A DNA stretch of 64,000 nucleotides, from positions 24,463,495 through 24,527,494 of the forward strand of contig OY365819.1 of NCBI GenBank assembly GCA_959347315.1, given 5' to 3'. Position 1 is the first letter of the stretch. The number at the start of each line of letters is the position of its first letter. Made by a program: the position numbers and the translations under genes. The notes under the pieces are model-generated. The model saw only the letters and a list, made by a program, of their open reading frames with translations. It was not told where the DNA came from and ran no database searches. This DNA is from Bimastos eiseni (taxonomy: Eukaryota; Annelida; Clitellata; Crassiclitellata; Lumbricidae). This document shows, in pieces, positions 42,040 through 52,883 of the stretch.

Positions 42040-42144
42040 CAGACACTGTGGCCATACGTACAGACACTGTGGCCATACGTACAGACACTGTGGCCATACA
42101 TACAGACACTGTGGCCATACATACAGACACTGTGGCCATACATC
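42040..42144 (+). repeat. 21-bp perfect-period tandem repeat, five units
   Basis: CAGACACTGTGGCCATACGT-type units at 42040, 42061, 42082, 42103 and 42124, with no spacers. Units 1-2 have CGT and units 3-5 have CAT near the end. In one frame it encodes the heptad QTLWPY(V/I). Confidence 0.95.
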
Positions 42145-43176
42145 GTAGAGATACCTGATATGGCTTAACGGATTTAATCAATCTGGTCACTGTTTCTTTT
42201 CAATCGACGAAGCGAAATTTACTCAAAAGGTTGACCTTTCCGAATTGAAATGAAGAGAACTGGCAGCGTGCTATCAAACATACAAGATAAGGTTCAGGCA
42301 TCCGGATAGGTACTATTTCGATCTCTATATAGGGTATTCCGTCATTGCTATTTCGCACAGGAGGTTAGATTATCATCCCCAAGGGATTACCTGTTGAAAT
42401 TTGGGTCACAACTAATACTACGATAATTCATCCAGAACCAATTCTAATCGATCAAATTCCTAATTTTAATGTTGAGGTATTCAACCCTCATCTAAATTCT
42501 TGTTCTAACCAGCTATGATTCCATCTTAAAATTCCTATCCCATTAAATCAAGATTACTTAATCAATCTTACTTCTACTATGTGATTTTTCCTCTAATCAA
42601 TTCTAATTCTACCATAAAACCAACCCCTATAACTTTTAGTTCCACCCTAGGGTTCTTCCCCTTTTCAATCCAAGTCCACCAATGAATCCTATAATGACCA
42701 ATCCCTATCCCACCCAAATCAATCCATTTCTACATCTCCCTAGCTTTCCCATCGTCAAGAAATCTCATCATAGCAGACTCTTTGCCTCCACCTCCTCCAA
42801 CTCCACCTCTCCCGACGACCCCTCTGACGGGACGTAACGCTACCCAGCTCAGCCGATGAGTGGCGCTTTAGAAGTCTAAGGTTAACTTATGTCGCAACTA
42901 ACTTCTCTACTTATTAAAACATGGAGAATGTGATAGACAAGACAGTATCTGATTCGGCGATGGGCTAATGCAGCGCCCGTGAATAAGTTGTTGCTCGGCG
43001 CTTGGATTGCGACTGTCGGCTTGGAAGTCTGGAGATTGTCACAACGAGCGCGTCCGTGTATTAACGCGAGTTCGCCTTACACACCCATAAAAAGTGTGAA
43101 ACAAATTTATATAAGGTCGTGACTATTTCGCAGCTTTCAATGCTAACCAAAGTAATTACGTATCATAAATATCATA

Positions 43177-43209
<33 letters not shown>

Positions 43210-43560
43210 ATGCCAGAAAAATTCATTTCAAACCTGTTTCTATTAACAATCTTCACAGTGAGATTATTCCATCAGGTGGCATTGCATGGCGTTTGCAATC
43301 TATATAGGCCTACAGTGGTTCGTTCAAGCGATGGCCTTAAACACATTTAAAACAGCGTCCGATAATTTTATATAAGCCTAAGCCTATTCAGTAACATTCA
43401 TGATGTTACGATGCGCTTCATTCTCTGTGACTGCTATGCCACTTCTTTAAGCTTTTCGTATCCCTGTGACTGATTATAACTCTATCACCCTTTCACAAGT
43501 TAAGATCTGCGTGCATAATGTTGCCTTACACACCTTTGAAATAGTGTACATTGATGCTTT
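42145..43560. other. No gene recognised
   Basis: AT-rich and CCT-rich unique DNA. A TGGCGCTTTAGAAGTCTAAG tail near 42862 hints at another LINE end. A TA tract lies at 43180-43208. No coding evidence. Confidence 0.5.
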
Positions 43561-43679
43561 ATCAATTTCTCTTCGTCACAAACTGCGATCCCAAAATCAA
43601 AAAAGCTGTAAGTGCTGTAAGATGCCCAGCAAATTTCTGGCAACGGCCTCTGTTGTCAAAAGCGGTCGTTAAACTCTGG

Positions 43680-43897
43680 ATCCATCCAAACTGCGATCCT
43701 GCATGTAACTCCCAGATAGGCTGACCATCATAATTATTATCCCTCTGATATTGTCTTACCCAAACAGCATCGTCTATCGTGGTCTTTCCGTTGGCCGTCA
43801 CCCTTTTTACTTTTCCTTCTTCAATGTTGGTAGCGCCACAATTTATGCTCTGCAAGATGAAGCTTCGAATCATGAATATAAGAAATGATAATTTCAA
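43680..43897 (-). CDS. Possible secreted-protein exon (or repeat-borne ORF)
   Basis: Minus ATG at 43897 opens MKLSFLIFMIRSFILQSINC, which looks like a signal peptide with a Cys near its end. It continues with TIDDAVWVRQYQRDN and PIWELHAGSQFGW before losing any resemblance to coding sequence after about residue 75. A diverged copy of bases 43680-43808 lies inverted at about 45663-45787, where the frame is broken. It could be a host exon that was partly duplicated, or part of an undescribed repeat. No domain recognised. Confidence 0.35.
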
Positions 43898-44189
43898 ACT
43901 ATATGAAGACTTATCTTAAGAGTGAGAAAATATCATTACGCCCACATATACATAGTTTTTGTTCACACTCTCCATACACACCTCTGAAATGGAATCTAGC
44001 AATTTTATATAAGCCTACGTCCATCTTGTAGAGCCACTGAAAATGACGACCTTTATTGGTTAAAAAAAACTTGAAATAAGAAAAGAACCGATACGGTTAA
44101 AAAAGAGTCTACAAAAAGAAAAGAAAACACATAACCAACTATCTAACTAACCAATTAACTAACTATGCATATATTATGTGTATACATAT

Positions 44190-44640
44190 ATCACCTTATC
44201 ACCTTGTGCTGTCATTTCTTGGAAATCTAACGACCACCATGACCAATCCTCTCCATTCTTTTCTTTCCGAAGTTGCGTCCCTTAATTCCTCCAGGCTCAT
44301 TTCAGTTTTTTCATGTATCACATCTATCCATTTTTTCCTTGGGCGCCCTATTTTCTTCCTTCCTCCTCCACATGCCAGCATCATTTCCTTTTTCATTCCA
44401 TTTGATCGTATAACATGTCCGAAAAACCCTAGCTTCCTTCTCAACGCTGTTTGTTGTAACGTCTCATCATTCTGGACTTCAATCTTCCTGCGCACTTCTT
44501 CGTTTGTCTTCTTCTCCGTCCATGATATTCTCTGCATCTTCCTCTATATCCACATTTCGCATGCGTTGACCTTCTTCTCCATGTTCTTTGTCATTGTCCA
44601 TGTCTCACAGCCATATAGTACTATAAGGCCCCTCTTTTGA
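44190..44640 (-). mobile_element. RTE-like LINE C-terminal fragment
   Basis: Minus frames read a GCETWTMTKNMEKKVNACEM segment near 44560-44620, then RRKLGFFGHVIRSNGMKKEM and GRPRKKWIDVI. These are typical of the C-terminal region of RTE/BovB-like ORF2. It is truncated and broken by one stop. Confidence 0.8.
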
Positions 44641-45662
44641 TGACATTAAGCATATTACCTTTGCTCTAACTATAAGATATCTTTGAGGGATAATGCCTTA
44701 CACAGGATTTCGCACTTCCATAGGATTGAACCAATCATCTGCTAACCTGCAAGTATCTCCGATCGATACCTGGCTGAAGATGTATTAGCGCAACCCTAGC
44801 TAAGTCAAAATAGACTCTCGGTGAGATTGTGTATTACAAACAACTTTATTGCTAGGCAAACAGAAAGGCGAGACTATATGACTAATCTACTTATGTCAGA
44901 TATGTTCAGATTCACAATTAGAACACAAAACGATTTAGATAACAATCAACGTATAGAAAAAGAAACCAAGTACCTGAGGATAATTGATTACCAAGAATAT
45001 CGTCTAAAGTAGGGAACAGTAGTACGTGAGATAGCCTTCTCTGTTCTCATCAGTGTTGAACGACCACAACCACTCGCGCTACTTCCATTCCACCTTCTCT
45101 GTTTCGTCAACTCCTCACGTCCTTCACCGTCCACCTTCCACCTTCCTTCCTCCAGCCCGACCAAAAACCAACCACCCTTCTCTCTCTTCTCTCTTCCTTT
45201 ATATATCATCCGTCCCACAGGCGAGTGTCTCTAGGCCTCTGATAAGGATAGGGCGTAAGTATATACCGAAGGGAAGGCCCGCACAGAGCAGCACCCAGAC
45301 GGACCCAATAACTACCCATCCTAAAACAAGGAACTAATAATATATATATAGATTATAGGGTTATAGTACTGTAGGAAAGATCATTGCTCTCACTAATCCT
45401 TTTTTGTGTCTATGCTCACATGTTTGTCTTTCCATATCCTTTCCAGTTCATTCGTTGCAGTTTTCCCTATCGTCACCCTTCTCTTTATTTCCGAGTCACA
45501 TTTTCAAATGTATATAAATGTAAATTAAATAATGATATGCTATGAACAACATATAAGATCCATCTGTTCAATTTTACCTTATGAACAACATATTAGATCC
45601 ATCTGTTCAATTTTACCGTATGAACAAGTGTTAGAAACGGAATCAATAGCCGGACAAACGAA

Positions 45663-45787
45663 AGGGTGACGGACAACGGAAAGACCACGATAGACGATGC
45701 TTTATTGGATAAGATAATATCAGAGGGATAATAATTATGATGGTCAGCCTAACTGGGAGTTACATGCAGGATCGCAGTTTGGATGGT
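45663..45787 (+). repeat. Inverted diverged copy of 43680-43808
   Basis: GGTGACGGACAACGGAAAGA through GGATCGCAGTTTGGATGG, matching the reverse complement of 43680-43808 with about 9 differences by eye. Confidence 0.8.
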
Positions 45788-45825
45788 TCCTGGGCCAAGT
45801 GGTCGTCGACCACTACTGGCAGAAG

Positions 45826-46060
45826 AAGACAAAAGAAAGAAAGCCAAAGGAAAGAAAGACAAAAGAAAGACAGACAAAAGAAAGAAAGACAAAAGAAAGA
45901 AAGACAAAAGAAAGAAAGACAAAAGAAAGAAAGACAAAAGAAAGACAGACAAAAGAAAGACAGACAAAAGAAGAAAGACAAAAGAAAGAAAGACAAAAGA
46001 AAGAAAGACAAAAGAAAGACAAAAGAAAGACAAAAGATAGAAAGACTAAAGAAAGAAAAC
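45826..46060. repeat. Polypurine AAAGAAAGAC minisatellite
   Basis: AAAGAAAGACA-type units for about 235 bp, almost no pyrimidine other than the regular C. It generates spurious Lys-rich or Phe/Leu/Ser-rich frames on both strands. Confidence 0.95.
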
Positions 46061-46319
46061 GGATAAAAACTATATATGACATTGAACTAATACGTAAATA
46101 ACTTTGAAGAAGTCAACAGCTTGTGATATTATAGGATGTCGTTAAACTCTGGTATAGAAATAACAATAATAGAGCAACTGAGGCGTTTAGCTGAGGAATC
46201 GAGTTCGAGATGAGTCCAGTGTATATGCTCGATTACATTACATTACATTACAGCATCAATGCCGTCAGCTTTTGTTCGGGTTCTTTCAAATTTATCCGTG
46301 TATTCCTTTGAACAGTTTT

Positions 46320-46425
46320 CAGCGCTCAAAGACATAAACAATGCTACGTCAAACATTAGCGTCGTCCTCCTCTCTAATCCAGGCTTGGGACTGGTAGTGC
46401 CTAAGTGCAAACAGTGTTACAGTTG
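46320..46425 (+). repeat. Dispersed ~100-bp repeat, copy 10
   Basis: CTCCTCTCTAATCCAGGCTT, GGGACTGGTAGTGCC and GTGCAAACAGTGTTAC at the end. Confidence 0.8.
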
Positions 46426-46449
46426 TTGTTGTCATTATTATTAGTAATG

Positions 46450-46520
46450 GTTTCGCTTTAGTGACATAGTGATTAAAAAGGTCATTGGCCTCTCCCTCTT
46501 GTTGTTAGGCTTATAATTAA
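46450..46520 (+). repeat. Dispersed ~100-bp repeat, degenerate copy 11
   Basis: TTTAGTGACATAGTGATTAA, GGTCATTGGCCTCTCCCTCT. Confidence 0.6.
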
Positions 46521-46559
46521 GTTTCATTGTCAATCCTTAGCCGTAGAAATTTTTCTTTG

Positions 46560-46690
46560 TGTATATATAGGTGGCCCTACCTAGCGGGCCTACGGTCCAT
46601 TCTGGGTTTCCTCTTGTTTCCATCAAAATGCTAAACATGCATATTGTCAATTGATGTATCTTGTATCTTGGAGCAATAAAACTGATGTTT
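46560..46690 (+). repeat. LINE-like 3' tail, shared with 20385-20480
   Basis: GGTGGCCCTACCTAGCGGGC, then CTACGGTCCATTCTGGG, ending with ATCTTGTATCTTGGAGCAAT AAA-type sequence. Confidence 0.5.
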
Positions 46691-47189
46691 ATGGTTTATT
46701 CAAGCTTGGGACGGGCACTGTTTATAACAGTTTCCATCATCTTTTACGAAAGTATTCTTAATATTGATGTTTGAACTGTTACTTGCTTTTATGAAGTTAT
46801 TATATTCCGCTTCCATTTTTATGGATAGACTTGACCATCATATTATTGAACGTGATTTTAATAAATACAAAATAAAAATGGAAAGAAGGATGTCTTAATC
46901 AATAATGTTTGTACATTATAATAACTGGTTTCATACACGTAGTAGAGCCTCGTCTCACAAATGTGGAAACGATGGTAATTAAAACCTCTTTTCGTAAATA
47001 GTTCAATTAATTAGACAATCAGTTTAAAATACTAACGATTTTGTTTTTATTCTTTGCAATCTTCAACTCCCACACGTGCATTCTCGTGCTTGATTCCATT
47101 GGTCTTCGCCTTTAACAGTGATATAAGTAGGCTAGTAGTTTCAATTTAACAATACTATGTTATAACCCAACAGGGATAAGCTACTAAAT

Positions 47190-47495
47190 ATCTCTGCAAC
47201 TTAATGCGAAAGCCTCTGTCTGCTGTCTCCTCCAGCCCTTTCCGGTCTACGGATCGACTTGATCTTCATGTCCCACGGGCAAGGACTGCTATAACTCAAC
47301 GCCGTGCCTTTGCCATTGTGGACCCTTCTATGTGGACTGACATGCCCCACATTATTCGTAGCAAGCTTTTAATCGGCCTCCACCCTCATCCCTTCGTTGG
47401 CTGAAGACTTTTTATTTCCTCGGGCTGTCACGCTGAGAGCACTTCTGAATAGCTAGTACTGGAATAAGCGCTATATAAATATCCAGATACGATAC
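47190..47495 (+). mobile_element. CR1/L2-like LINE C-terminal fragment
   Basis: Reads RLDLHVPRARTAITQRRAFA and IVDPSMWTDMP, then CACTTCTGAATAGCTAG, AAGCGCTATATAAATATCC and a GATACGATACGAT tail, a typical L2 3' end. Confidence 0.8.
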
Positions 47496-47497
47496 GA

Positions 47498-47562
47498 TAA
47501 CCAAGATCATTAAAGTTGCTATCCTCCTTTATCTATTGTCAGGATTGGCACTGCCCGAGCTG
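47498..47562 (+). repeat. Dispersed ~100-bp repeat, copy 12 (5'-truncated)
   Basis: CCAAGATCATTAAAGTTGC, CTCCTTTATC, GGATTGGCACTGCCCGAGC. It directly follows the LINE tail. Confidence 0.65.
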
Positions 47563-49055
47563 ATTTAATTTGCAGGTATTACAATTATTCCATTGTTCAA
47601 TGACATCTTAAAGCAACGCTGGCCGTTAACGTCTTCAGGGTTATTTACGTTTCTATTATAGTTTTCTTTCTTTCCTTTCTCTTTTGTCTTACTTTTGATT
47701 CCGTTTCGGAAAGGATGCTGAGAAACGGCGATATTTGACAGATGGCTGTTGTATGTCATTCATAACATATGGATCATTATGTAATTTAAATACATGCATG
47801 TATATATAGTTGTACACACATATGCACAAATATACATTTTGTCATATGGCTTCTCTTTTGCTAATAAAGGTTGTTTTTGGACCGCATCTGTTTCTTTCTT
47901 ATTTCCTTCTTATTTACAATACGTATAAAGGTTGTTCTCTATCTTATCTTGGTCTAGAATAATTCCTAGGCCTAGGAGAAAGTACAGTATTTACAGATTT
48001 TCATTATGAAAGAGCTATTTCGATTTCCTTTATTATTCCACAGTTTAACGTTGTGACTTATATGGCCGTTGACGACAATTTGAAACATTTACAGTACAGT
48101 GCAAATAAATTCATAGCGTCCGAAAGACACCATTCAAAACTGTCTGAATTTTAAACTGTCATTAGTGTTCATTGTTTTACAACATAAATAATAATGGTAT
48201 TAATAACATAAATAATACATGTAATATGGTTTCTCATGCAAATGTAACAATATTTGTATTAATATTTGCATCAAGAAATGTTCAAAATAAAGCAAATTGT
48301 GTATGACCAGTCTCTATGTACATTATGTAATCATCAAACTTTTAAAGAATCTTTTTAGCATGAAATTTTTTCATAATGTTCATATTCTATCAAACATTAC
48401 TACAGAAATATTTTCATATAATGTATGATTATAACATTCGTTTGTCAAATTATACCAAGGTGTAATTCAGTGAATTATAGTTTTGCATAAATCTCAAATT
48501 ACTCACTTTGACTTTCTAATAAAACTCCATTAACATTTGTCATATATGCATGTATATGTATGAAATGACTCAAATGGGGTCAATATTAATTATCACATGT
48601 TTGTATAAGCACCTAATTAACACAATCAATGCAAAGCAATTGAAATTTAAAAAAGACCTTGAAAGTCAAAGCATTAGCCAATCTACATCGACTATAATCA
48701 ATTCCAAAGACATCTTATCATCAAAGCTGCAACATGAAAATAGAAACTTAATGCAAGTCAAAACATTTTTAGCACACCAATTACATGTTGAATTACATTT
48801 AGCAAACTTCACTCAGAATAAAGAATTTTTAATCTAGTGCAAAATGTTTTTCAGAGGTTTACAGATTATTTATAGATATTCATAATCTTTACACCAAGAT
48901 CATTTTATTCTATTCTTTTATTTGACACATGTAATTGTCAATAAAATCAATCTATAGGAAATAATACTTGACTATCACACATTTTTATGACTAATTTTAC
49001 AACCACTAAAAAAACCAACTCAATTTATGTAAGACAACAGTTATGCAACTTTTCC
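47563..49055. other. AT-rich non-coding DNA
   Basis: No gene. The open frame at 48550-48837 is Lys/Asn/Gln/Ser-rich from base composition and lies downstream of the 3' end of the minus-strand LINE. Confidence 0.55.
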
Positions 49056-49119
49056 ATTGTAGATAAGGCTTATAAGCACATAAACTTTACTTTGCATACA
49101 ACCATCAAGAAGTATTTTT

Positions 49120-52100
49120 TTAATTAAAATCCATTTTATATAAAACACATGCATCTTTTAATATGTTAGAGATATTCTCTTTTCTACAATTTAATAATAA
49201 ATGGTTAATACTTTCTGGGACCTTACATAAACTACAAAGTCCAGTTTCATGTTTCTTCATAAGAAGTCTTTCATGCAAATTTACTTCTCCTAATCTTAAT
49301 CTTGATATTTGAACCTCTTTCCTTCTATTTGGATCAGTAAATTTTAAGCATGTGTCCACCACAGGACAAATATTTTTATAATAGTGACCTTTAGAATCAT
49401 TGTCATATTTAATATGCCATTCAGTAACCACATGAGATTTTATAATGGAAAACATTTCTTGCAATTCTAAATAATTTGTTGAATTTATAATAGGCAAATT
49501 AAGAGATTGTTTTGCTGTTTCATTACCTAATATATTTGCGTGACTAGGAATCCGAATTAAACATGTGTTACTCATCTTAATTTGATTCATTGCTAATATT
49601 GTTTCCTGTAAAAGGAGTGGTCTAGAGCGTGAATAGTTACGTTTAATAGAAGTAAGAGCACTCAAACATTCCGAAAAAACCAGCAAATTTCCTATTATCT
49701 TGATTTTCATTCTCTGATATCCATAATAACACTTTTTTTATTGCATTTAATTCAGCGGCATATATGCAAGAATCATTGCAGAGACGGATTTATTTATCTA
49801 TACTTAAGGATGGGATTGGCTATGCAGCAGCAACCAAGTTATCAGCTTTAGATTCATCAGTGTATATGTGTGTATAGTCCTTGTAATTGTCAATATGTTC
49901 CAATGAAAAAAGACGAATAAATTCCAAATTGTTTAATTTCTTATTTACCGATTTGTGAAGGCTAAGATCAACTTTAATATCACTATTTAACCAAGGAGGA
50001 TTTATAGGGAATTTTGGAGCTTGAAAAGATTGGTTTAAAGAAGAGAAAAAAACTGTTTGTTCGTGTGTATGTAGATTCATCCCTGTGTCCAGATGTTCTG
50101 TAATCATTTGTCTGATGAAGTTCATATGTAGACCTGATGGGTTGATCTGGACTTCCCAATATTTTTGAACCCAGTATCAGGGTATTTTGTAATCTTCTAA
50201 TTTGCAAGGGCATTTCTTCGCATTCATTTTGAAGTGCAGAGGGTGATGTACTTTTAGCAGCACCACAACATAACCTTAGCGCCTCAGTTTGAACAGATGA
50301 CAATCTATCCAATTGTGACTTAGTGGCTGAGGAGTAAACTACCTCACCGTAATCAATGACTGATCTAATAATGGCCCTATAAATATTTAATAAGGCTTTC
50401 TTTGAAGCTCCCCAACTATTACCTGATACTGCTCTCATCAAATTCATGCGGTTTTTACACTTGATTAACACAAATTCTATATGGGGTTTCCATGGTAATT
50501 TATAGTCAAACATTACCCGTAGAAACTTAGCCGTTTTTTTCAATTTTTATAGATGCACTCCCTACTGTTATATTAATATTTGACATCCTACATTTCTTAG
50601 TAAACAAAACCCCAACAGTTTTATTTATAGATATTTTAAAACCGTTTTTGTTACACCATTCGTCAATTGCATTAAATGACAGCTGGATTTTGTTTTGTAA
50701 TTTATCTTTATTTCGATGACTTGCATAAATTGAACTGTCATCAGCAAACAAGGTCATCTTTACCCCTTCTATTCCAATAGGTATGTCATTAATCATAACA
50801 AGAAATAATAAAGGTGAAATTATGGACCCCTGAGGTGTGCCATTTTCTAAAATGTATTTGTCAGAAAAGGGATCTTCAATTTTGACTTTAAACGTTATGT
50901 TGGATAAGAAGTTTACAATCCAATTATATGTTTTCCCTATAATTCCCATGTTGATGAGTTTTTTCAATAATGTAGGAATATGCAACATGCCAAATGCATG
51001 TTCAAAATCAATAAATATCGCTAATACGTCTTCCTTATTTTTTTAAAAATACCATCCTGTAATTTAAGAATTTCGTCAATGGTACTTTTGTTTTTTCTGA
51101 AACCAGACTGTTTATTTGAGAGCATTTTATCCTTTTCCACAAACCACTGCAATCTATTTGTCACAAGTCTTTCCATAACTTTACAAATAGTGGATGTTAA
51201 TGAAATAGGTTGATATGAATCAGGGTTAGCAACGCTATTTTAGGTTTGAGAAATGGAAGAATAATTGCATGGTGACAATCATCTGGTAAATCACTTTCTA
51301 TCCAAATCTTATTGTAGAATGCTAACAATGTCTTAAGGGCATTTTTGTGCAAATGCTGAAGAAATTCATATGGAACTGACACAGTTCCATGTGAATTTCT
51401 TCAGCATTTGCACAAAAATCACCTGGTGATTTTCCACATTTAGAATTACTAATGGCGTCTTTCAATTCTTTCAACAAAAAACTTTCATTAAGAGCCTCAA
51501 TATCTTCTATGACTGGTAAAGTATTTGAGGGAGTGATATTGTATTCATTTTTGGTTTTCTTTATGTACTCTAAAAATTTTGAATTATAATTTGTGTTGCT
51601 ACTAGTTTTTGCATACATTTTTTGTGCTAAGAAATTTGATTTTTCTGTATTATTCTCAGCAATAATTCCATTTAAATTCAATGTTGGGATGGAATTGGAT
51701 GATGCTACGCAGTTCATACGTCTAGTCATATTCCAAACAACTCTTAATTTTGTCTGATTTGTTAATTGAGAGCAGTAGGCTTCCCAACAATCCTTTGCTT
51801 CTGATTTTAATATAACTCTTACCAATGCCTCCTGATGTTTATATTCCACATAATGTTTTAAATCTTTCGTTTTCAGAGCCTTTTTTACTGGCTTTATTTC
51901 TATTATAAATGGCGTCATTACATTTGTTATTCCAGAATGGAATATGCCTATGGTTTCTACCTGCCATTTTACTATTATGATTAGCATCCTTGCGAGGTAA
52001 TGTTTCATTAGCTAATGATGTAATTGACTCTACTATGTTTTTGAAAGTGTCACTATTATTATCATCAATAAGTCCATCAGTAATGAAATACTGACTTTTT

Positions 52101-52829
52101 CTTAAATTCTTTCCAATCAGCTTTCTTCAACAACCACCAGTGAATACTTATACTAGGTTCTATTTTGATTTCTTCATTAACAGTAATACTACACAGGTAG
52201 TGATCTGATCCCATACTATTATTAGTAACATAATGTTGACTATTTAAGGCCATTTCTTTTGTAACAATCGACAGGTCTATGACTGAACGATTTTTAGAAT
52301 TTATAGGAGGTATACATGCGGGCTGACCAGTATTTAATACTGTCAACTTTTTATCATTGAAAATATCTTCTAAAATAAGACCTCTTTCGTTCTTATTTGT
52401 GCACCCCCAACTTTTGCTACGTGCATTTAGATCTCTTAGAATAATGCCTCTTTTATATTAGAATAAATTTTATAATTCCGTTTTAGTTATTTTATTTTCT
52501 GGAGCAATAGATGTATTTATAATTTCCATATGATCATCTTCAGTTTTTATTTTTATGCTCATAATTTCACAATTATCACTATGATCTGTTTCTAATACCG
52601 TAAAACTAATGCCAATTTTTACAAGTATGGCTAGTCATCCCCTACTGTGTTTTGTATAATCTTTTCTGACAACATTATAATTTTCAAAATTAGGCGTCTG
52701 ATTTTTTTCTTTTAAAAAAGCTTTTTGCAAACATATAATATCTGGTGTGGTCCTAGTCTTGTCCAAATAATTTCTAAACTGATACAAATGAGCTCTAGGT
52801 CCATGTATGTGCCAATGGGCGATAACCAT
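49120..52829 (-). pseudogene. LINE ORF2: APE endonuclease, RT, RNase H
   Basis: EN begins WHIHGPRAHLYQFRNYL and PDIICLQKAFLKEKN (Glu to Lys in the usual CLQE). It closes with NNSMGSDHYLCSI near 52215. RT shows CGKSPGD near 51430, then NKIWIESDLPDDCHHAIILP, GTPQGSIISPLLF near 50835, MTLFADDSSIYAS near 50740 and KNGFKISINKT. RNase H follows with a HIYTDES-type catalytic stretch near 49850, SHANILGNETA near 49545 and LCSLCKVPESINHLLLNC near 49210. A 38-bp inverted duplication at 51341-51419 and several frameshifts inactivate it. Confidence 0.85.
51341..51419. repeat. 38-bp-arm near-perfect palindrome inside the LINE RT
   Basis: Arms 51341-51378 and 51382-51419 are reverse complements with one mismatch, separated by ACA. 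One arm encodes the normal RT sequence (EFLQHLHKNAL) and the other is an inverted copy that breaks the frame. Confidence 0.92.
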
Positions 52830-52883
52830 AGCTATGATGATGAGGACCTACAAATTTAAAAGCATTTTGATGTATTTATTATC

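Noticed and set aside
42040..42144. CRISPR-like regular repeats
   Set aside because: The 21-bp units are directly adjacent with no spacers, and the DNA is eukaryotic.
45737..46101. Lys/Arg-rich and Phe/Leu-rich long frames on both strands
   Set aside because: The polypurine minisatellite is open in all frames; not coding.
48550..48837. A 95-codon + frame (Lys/Gln/Ser-rich)
   Set aside because: Composition follows AT-rich DNA; no domain; the position is downstream of a LINE on the other strand.
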